Below the pieces are notes generated by a model. The model was not told the origin of the DNA, ran no database searches, and worked only from the letters and a program-made list of their open reading frames with translations. DNA of 64,000 nt from Meandrina meandrites. Its lineage: Eukaryota > Cnidaria > Anthozoa > Scleractinia > Meandrinidae. A program made the position numbers and the translations under genes. How positions within the stretch are numbered: position 1 is the stretch's first letter; each line of letters starts with the position of its first letter. Shown here piece by piece: positions 57,297-64,000 of this stretch. The stretch is from positions 26,341,937 to 26,405,936 of the forward strand of contig OY855905.1 of assembly GCA_963693305.1 (NCBI GenBank), in the 5' to 3' direction.

Positions 57297-57738
57297 TTAC
57301 AGGACAGAAAATTCGCCTTTTACCTGATCCAGATCAGTCTGAACAAAGTTCTTTCCTGCGTTCACGTAAAATGGAGAAAAAGTCAAGAGGCTTGAAAATG
57401 TCTTCGTACAGAAACTCCAATTCTCGTCCCTCAATTCTTTAGCTGCTGCTGTCAGCTTTATTCCTTGGCTCTCAATAAAAGATTCGTGGAGTTCCCTCTC
57501 TGTTTCATTAGTTTTGCGTGTTGTGCGCATACCTCGTGGTGATCTTGAGGATTTGGAGCCGGGATCATGAATGGCTCCTAGTGCAAGGTCTTTGGACGCA
57601 GTTCTTCACGTGGGGGGGGGGGGGGGGGGGGGGGGGGGGGAGTTCATTCATTTTCGTGGATTGCCTACCAATCTGTGACAATTCGTCATTCCTGGACTTG
57701 TTGCTCGCTCCTCGCTGAGCGGACATGATGACTTCCAT
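57297..57738 (-). pseudogene. Unknown small gene, copy A
   Basis: Minus strand, ATG at 57738. It starts with a polar Ser/Arg/Lys-rich segment (SNKSRNDELSQIGRQSTKMN), is interrupted by a 29-base G tract (57612-57640), and resumes with TERELHESFIESQGIKLTAA and AAKELRDENW. Compared with copy B it has lost one base near 57410, so the tail frame is shifted. Family unknown; no signal peptide or membrane segment. Confidence 0.5.
57612..57640. repeat. (G)29 homopolymer
   Basis: Twenty-nine consecutive G within the coding-like part of copy A. The matching place in copy B holds ordinary sequence (GACCTTGTGCGGGCGGAAGT). Such a run can form G-quadruplexes and is hard to sequence, so its length is uncertain. 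Confidence 0.95.
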
Positions 57739-58619
57739 TTTCTGAGCGGTGTGAGTACGCGGTTATAACCAAACAGCTAAGCGGACCTTCGACGGTCTGC
57801 AGTGCTTCTTTTGCGATCAGTTCAAATGAATTGAAAACAAACTTTTTTTTTTATCGTTCAATATATGGTAATAAGCTTGTTAAGATAATAATAACCTGGT
57901 AAATTAGCCTTGAACCAAAACAAGCTGAACTCTGCACAGCTATTGGCTGCTTTATTAGTGGTATTGTTACCACCAATGACCTGCAATTAACGGCATAATT
58001 GGTATTTTTGTGTCGACATAATTTCGTTTCCAAATCATCCAGCGAAAACTGCTAAAAATTTAAAAGTTCTTAACATTTATTGAATGGGCGATTGACTCTA
58101 ATGCACGTTGTGTAAATAAGTAGCAAGTGACAAATTGATTTCAAGTACATAGCAGGGTTTTGTCCACTAAGGAGCTATTTATTCAAAAACGCTTACGTCG
58201 AGTTCAAAGAAAATTAAACCACCCTTGGTAAAACTTTCTTCGATGCTGCGACGAAGTAACAAACATTTGATTAAAGGATTTAGTATCAGTCAGGCATAAA
58301 AGGGTCCTCTCGTCAATTTTGGCGTCCCTTGAAATTCCCCGCCTTGATGTTTTCAGTTCTGACAAGGTAACACACAAGGAGGAAAGTTATAGCATAATCA
58401 CCAGCGTTTATTTCAAACCTTTTCATTATTAACAATAAAATAAAAGCACAAAATGTACTTAATATCAGCATAAATTAACATGGTTGTGACAGGAAAAGTA
58501 CGAGTCAGTTACGTAATCACTGCCTTTTGAATTGAATCCCGGCTTCGTTCATATCGATATATTTCTTCAGTTACTCAAGTGGAAAGTAAACTAAAGCACT
58601 GATTTACAGGACAGAAAAT

Positions 58620-59021
58620 TCACCTTTTACCTGATCTAGATCAGTCGGAACAAAGTTCTTTCCTGCGTTCGTGTAAAATGGAGTAAAAGTCAAGAGGCTT
58701 GAAAATGTCTTCGAACAGCAAACGCCACTTCTCGTCGCTCAATTCTTTAGCTGCTGCTGTTAACTTTATTCCTTGGCTCTCAATAAAAGATTCGTTGAGT
58801 TCCCTCTCCGTTTTATTGATTTTACGCGAAAGTAATGCGCTTACATTGTGGCGATCTTGAGGACTTCAAGCCGGGATCATGGCTAGCTCCGCTGGGGATA
58901 CTTCTTGACCTTGTGCGGGCGGAAGTTCGTTCATTGTTGTGGATTGCCGGCCAACCTGTGACAATTTGCCATTCCTGGATTTCTTGCTAGCACTTTGCTG
59001 AGTGGTTATGCTGGCTTCCAT
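58620..59021 (-). CDS. Unknown small gene, copy B
   Basis: Minus strand, ATG at 59021. The first part (about 51 codons, to TGA at 58866) has the same SKKSRNGKLSQVGRQSTTMN block as copy A. A second part, in the same frame after that TGA, reads RKINKTERELNESFIESQGI, then AAKELSDEKWRLLFEDIFKP and LDFYSILHERRKELCSD before a stop. In copy A a HDPG-SKSSRSP frame bridges the two parts without a stop, so either the TGA region is spliced out (GTAAGC follows it) or one copy is broken. The C-terminal part is predicted helical and charged. It is duplicated from copy A at about 1.3-kb spacing. I do not recognise the family. Confidence 0.4.
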
Positions 59022-59544
59022 TTTATGAGCGGTGTGAGTACCAGTGTTATAGAGAAGCAGCGGGGGTCCTCTTCCACGGTCTGTACGTTGAGTGCGACTT
59101 CTGCGATCAGCTCCAATGACTGGTAAACAAACTCTGTTTGTTATCGCTTTATATAGCACTAAGCTTGTTGTTATTGCTCACAAGCAATTAATTAACGGTG
59201 AAACCGACAAGCCAAATCCTGAACAGCTATTGGTTGTTTTGTTTGTGGTATTCTTACCGCCAATGACCTGTAATTAACACAGGCATGATCATAGCAATTG
59301 CTATAATTTTATCGACATTATTGCATTTCCAAATTGGTGAAAATTAAAATGTTCTGAACAATTTGACATCGGAAGTACAATGTCAAACTGTTCAAAACAT
59401 ATTAAATTAGTAGTTTAGTTTTTGGATTTATGGATCGTGCCAGTTCATTGTTCTTCGAGTTCAGTTTTGCGTTATATATTCTGCATATTCAGATTAATTT
59501 GTGCGTAGTTGTTCACTATAAGGATTCATGGTGACCTTGGGATA

Positions 59545-60149
59545 ATCACTGAAATAACATCTGACGTTTCTTGTTTTGGAAAACAACTTTCCCTTTGATA
59601 TTCGTAAGGACTTGAATAAATTTTTAACTCACATCAGTATAGAAAAACAAACGTTTTACTCATACTATATCTTAATTCGAATGAGATTATTTTTGGACAA
59701 AGATTTAAGAATATGATTTGAGAATATAAATTAGTTGAAAGGGTTTTGCACAACGTTTCGATGTCGCCATTACATCATTTTCAAGTGGCAAAATAAAAAT
59801 TCAAACAGTCTAATATATGCGGTGAGTGGTGTGAGGTGATAAAGAATTTACAACAGCCTAAACATTAAGTTTATAGGTTTTTTTCTGGTTTTCGAATATA
59901 TCAGTACAAGAACTCAGACGATTTTAATACATATTAGTGATGTCAATGACTTCGATCATCCTTCTTCCCAAGCCCCGCCGGCCCAACCTTGTTCCCAGGG
60001 CTTTTCATTTTCGTGAAAAGCCATGGAAACGAGGTTGCCGCCGGCTGAGGGAATCGAATGGGCCGTTTGAGGACGACTTCGAACCATAACAGCAAACGAG
60101 TCTAAGTTTAGAGTGGCTTATGAGATTATGAGAGCTGTTGGCATAGCTT
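59545..60149. repeat. Left flank of the foldback, paralogous to 55.5-56.55 kb
   Basis: Holds the ACATCTGACGTTTCTTGTTT and CGGCTGAGG blocks of the paralogous segment. A small hairpin at about 59990-60042 (CTTGTTCCCAGGGCTTTTC and inverse) is absent from the paralog. A part near 59750 (AACGTTTCGATGTCGCCATT) is a likely separate repeat. Confidence 0.6.
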
Positions 60150-62719
60150 ATTGCCCCCGAAGGGTTTTGGCCCAGAGGCCAAAACCCGAGGAGGCATCAT
60201 TGTAGTCCGCGCGCATATATATAATATACCAGAAACAATCTCGATTTGCCCAAAGTGGGCCCGCAAGTAGTATCGGTAGGTGTGATAAAATTTCCCTGTA
60301 CGGTGATTGGTAAATGATGACGCAAGATAAACGATGATTGGGTGATGATGACAAACCAAAGCGTGAGCACGTGAACTAATGACAACAAGTCATCAAACGA
60401 CGCTTGCAAACGTTGATTGCTGAGTTGGGTTGCTGCAGTTTCCTTCGAGCTTTATTGATTTCACAAGGTCTAGAAGCTGAAACTTACGCAATTGATATGA
60501 TCAAAAACAAGAGTAGTACGAATTGGTCTAGAAATTTCTCTTGTTAGTGTGTTGCGAGCAGCTCTCGCTCGCTCGCAGGATTGACAGACTCAATCCAAAG
60601 TCGAGATTTGTCAGACACAAATCACACTTTACACGAGGGGTTTGAAAGACTCAGGCCACAACCAAGGTATTAAGTTAGCAGCTGCGATAAGTTCAAATAG
60701 AGTTATAGAAGGAAAATTTTTAAAAGATAACGCAAGCATTGAAACTCGCAGAGAAGTAAGAAAGTTTTCAGTTGAGACATAGAAGTATAACTAGCCATGC
60801 AGCTGTCGATCCGGTGCTTTCGGCTTTTAGCCGGAACATCATCCTGATTAAATAAAAAACTCAAGTGGTAGAAATAAATTAAGATAAAAGACTCGACCAG
60901 TCTTCAGGCTTTTAAGTAAAATTTGCAACTGAGACTTGTCAAGAAGGAAAGAGAATTCAAAAGAGTTCTTGAGATAATCAAAACTCACGGCAGGTGTTTA
61001 CATTGACATAGGTGAGAAATCTTTTGGCATCCGTTTCGAGCTCAGCTGTCAAGTTGGTCATTGTTGCTTGAGCTCCCAGCCCAAATATATCGGAAACAAA
61101 AAACTGGAAACAGCATGTCTCAATTGGTAGTTTTAAAACGTTTGGCTATTACCAAAGTTTATTCTCGCTGAAATTACTCATTACAGGAAGAAAAGCAAAA
61201 TGACCTCAGGAAGTTGGGAACGCGTTTGTGTAATTAAATTAACGTGATTATTTATAATCCTTCAGAATTTTTGCATAATTTGGCTTTGTTTTACTTATCT
61301 ACTGGGCTTCAACAATTCATACTGAAAGTTTGTTTTACACAATGGCACGTCCTCGTCCCATGATCTTGAAAAAGAGAAGGCCAGAAACAAGTGATACTTT
61401 GTGAGCAGAACACGAGAAAAATTAGTATTTTCTTCTGATTTATCGCATGATTGTTCCAAACAGAAAACTGATTTTCAATCAATTAAGAAAATAGAATAGC
61501 CAAAATATCGAGCGAAATAATTGACTGTAGTGTAACGGATGCGCTGAGAAAAAAAGGATAACAGCGGGGGCAGATGTAGTGTTAACTATCCCTAGTCATA
61601 TAACTTCTCAAACTCATTAATAATTGATCTGGCTAACACATAGGAAATCAGAACCGTGACGGGAGTTTGGAATTCTGATCTTCATTTGCATAGAGTTTTA
61701 AGATTTCATTTCTCCGTTTTCTCCGTAGTTTTAGTTTCGATTTAGAAGATATATGAAACACTCGAGAGAGTGTCTCATCACATGTCTAAACACCTCGAAG
61801 TTCGTCAAAAATACTCCGCTACGCGTCGTATTTTCAACTCTCTTCTCGGTGTTTGGAAATGTGATGAAACACTCTCCCTCGTGTTTGATATATTACTTCA
61901 AATGCAATTTGATATAACTAGGGATAGTTAACATTACATCTACCCCTCTTTTTTCTCAGCACATCCGTTACTACAATCAATTATTTCGCTTGATATTTTG
62001 GCTATTCTATTTTCTTAATTGATTAAAAATCAGTTTTGTGTTTGAAACAGTCTGAGTGATCTCAGCAAGAATAAACTTTGGTAATAGCCAAACGTTTTAA
62101 AACTACCAATTGAGGTCAGTTGAGACAAGCTGTTTCCAGTTTTTTTTTGTTTCAATATATTAGGGCTGGGAGCTCAAGCAACAATGACCAACTTGACAGC
62201 TGAGCTCGAAACGGATGCCAAACCTCTCACCTCTGTCAATGTAAACACCTGCCGTGAGTTTTGATTATCTCAGGAACTCTTTTGAATTCTCTTTCCTTCT
62301 TGACAAGTCTCAGTTACAAATTTTACTTAAAAGCCTGACGACTGATCGAGTCTTTTATCTTAATTTATTTCTACCGCTTGAGTTTTTTTTATTTAATCAG
62401 TATGATGTTCCGGCTAAAAGCCGAAAGCACTGGATCGACAGCTGGCTAGTTACAATTGTATGTCTCAACTGAAAACTTTCTTACTTCTCTGCGAGTTTCA
62501 ATGCTTGTGTTTGAACTTATCGCAGCTGCTAGCTTTATACCTTGGTTGTGGCCTGAGTCTTTCAAACCCCTCGTGTAAAGTATGATTTGTGTCTGACAAA
62601 TCTCGATTTCGGATTGAGTTTGTCCTGTGTATACTATATATATACTGTATATACGCGCGGACTACAATGATGCTTCCTCGGGTTTTGGCTTCTGGGCCAA
62701 AACCCTGCGGGGGCAAATA
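60150..62719. mobile_element. 2.6-kb foldback element with long inverted arms
   Basis: Ends TTATTGCCCCCGAAGGGTTT and, inverted, TTATTTGCCCCCGCAGGGTT. The left arm (to about 61607) and right arm (from about 61913) share long inverted blocks: CGAGGGGTTTGAAAGACTCA, CTTTCGGCTTTTAGCCGGAA, GGCAGGTGTTTACATTGACA and CAAACGTTTTAAAACTACCA-type segments. The left arm has two extra segments (about 60240-60565 and 61190-61440). At the centre (61745-61909) is another palindrome (GAAACACTCGAGAGAGTGTC). No transposase found. Confidence 0.85.
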
Positions 62720-62829
62720 AGCACGGGTAATTTTTTTCAAGCCTAACAAAATTGTCCGTAGGTTGATTACTTTAGGGGAGTCCTCCAGTATCCGTTTCTA
62801 AGGGATTGCTGAAGAAGGTATTTTGTGGT

Positions 62830-64000
62830 ATGCGAGTTTTGCCAATTTTGGCAAATTTTTAAACAATTTTAGGGAATTAAATTTGTAAACAGCAATTAAA
62901 AATGTTGAAAAATGTCTTACTATCATGGTGCATCCATATTTAATAAACTCCCAACGAACATTTCCAGGCTATTTCCGCTTTTTATTTAAAGGATATTTTA
63001 ACATGTTTAATCCATAATTCAAATTTGTTAAAACGATATTATATTTTTTAAGCTTTATAACATTTTAAACATTACATTGATATCTTTCAAAGTAGTCAGT
63101 TTTTTCAATTACTGTTATTATACTTGCTTTTGTTTTATGTTATAATGGGCCCCCGTTGATACCAGTCCTGTGACTGAAGGGGCTACCCTGTTTAAATATC
63201 GACTATTATTACTATAGTAGTCGGCTATTATTTTCTCTTAATAAGGAACTGGATAAATGTGTAAATAATAAATAATTTGTCCCGCTCCGTATCCAAGCAC
63301 CGCTATGTAGTTTGCCCCCAAAATTGTTTAGCTCCTTCCTCCCCACCCCCTTCTCCCTCAGCGTTGATATTATACAACACGATCGAAATTAGCATATTTG
63401 TAGCCTTAATTTCTTGCAAAGTAGCATAGATGGACTACCCTTATAAAAACGCTTATTGCAGGTGTTGTCTTAAATGGATTTCGGACTTCGGGCGTTAAGA
63501 CATGTCAAATGCAGGATTAATTTGTCTTGTCTAGTAATAATAACAATTCTAAAACCATAAATTCATAAAAAAAATTATTCATTTGATCCGTTGTAGGGTT
63601 TAAAGAGCGAATTCGTTGTTTGAAGCAAAGTTCCGCCATGTAATGCGGATGTTCGGTTCACCTTTGGCTAGCCAGTTTATCAATCTCACCCGGAGAGCGC
63701 AGCTATTGCGTTCAACAGCGCCTAAGCTGTTGACAAAATTTGGGCTGTTTTGCATTTGAATGCTAGTCAGGTTAGTTGTTCGCATTAAAAAGCAAATTTA
63801 CCCCGCACCTGTCAGATCGCACCTTTTGAGGTCATCGACAATGCTGTTTCAAAGGTCTTTAAGATTTCAACATTTATTCACGACAGGAAACTAACTAAAA
63901 CTTTTAGGCTAAATTTTCAGTCTTCTGCTGATCGCTAGAATGACAATAAAGTCAAGTAGTTTGTTTGGTTAAAGAAGAAAACCGCAGAAAATTGTCGTAA
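62830..64000. other. Intergenic right edge, no gene recognised
   Basis: AT-rich. The sequence GGGCCCCCGTTGATACCAGT near 63148 with GGCTACCCTGTTTAAATAT after it looks like the end of a dispersed element, but I cannot name it. The frame 63600-63785 shows no domain. Confidence 0.4.

Noticed and set aside
59740..59830. Penelope-like element end
   Set aside because: AACGTTTCGATGTCGCCATT resembles such termini, but no reverse transcriptase or repeat structure is seen nearby.

Overview
The window looks like an animal nuclear genome, most probably a cnidarian and likely an anthozoan (coral or anemone). Genes have many short exons with GT-AG introns. There is a MACPF protein of the type common in anthozoans, a small death-domain gene, a NOC3-like nucleolar gene and a TPR-array relic. 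AT-rich intergenic DNA is filled with foldback transposons, tRNA-derived SINEs, minisatellites and one large Helitron. The taxon is an inference; nothing in the sequence names it. Left part (1-26 kb): four gene bodies or fragments, all on the minus strand. They are a MACPF/perforin-like gene running off the left edge, a short chain of candidate exons including an EGF-like one, an intronless secreted DNA/RNA non-specific endonuclease, and a NOC3-like (NOC3L) gene whose 17 exons I could join in consistent phase over 10.2-26.0 kb. The NOC3L model has one in-frame TGA in exon 3, and I could not find its C-terminal exons. Its introns carry two SINE families, a Tc1/mariner-like MITE, a MITE with an 8-bp target duplication, several palindromes and GATC-rich minisatellites. 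Middle (26-36 kb): almost entirely repeats. There is a 634-bp near-perfect palindrome with a TTAA duplication, a 1.5-kb inverted-repeat element containing a full-length 5S rRNA-like sequence, and a decayed tandem TPR gene interrupted by a CACTA-like MITE. Helitron (about 36-46.7 kb, minus strand): an RPA-like single-strand DNA-binding gene (three exons), then a large OTU-protease/Rep/helicase reading frame broken by about nine single-base indels, upstream exons, and tandem arrays on both sides. Right part (46.7-64 kb): TTAA-flanked and hAT-like elements, a recent 410-bp tandem duplication, a death-domain gene on the plus strand, an unknown small gene family duplicated at about 1.3-kb spacing, and a 2.6-kb foldback element. 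A paralogous segment at 56.3-56.7 kb preserves the approximate empty site of that foldback. Working together: the host genes belong to different processes (membrane attack, extracellular nuclease, ribosome assembly, death-fold signalling) and show no operon-like logic. The most coherent system is the Helitron, which combines RPA, OTU protease, HUH nuclease and helicase.
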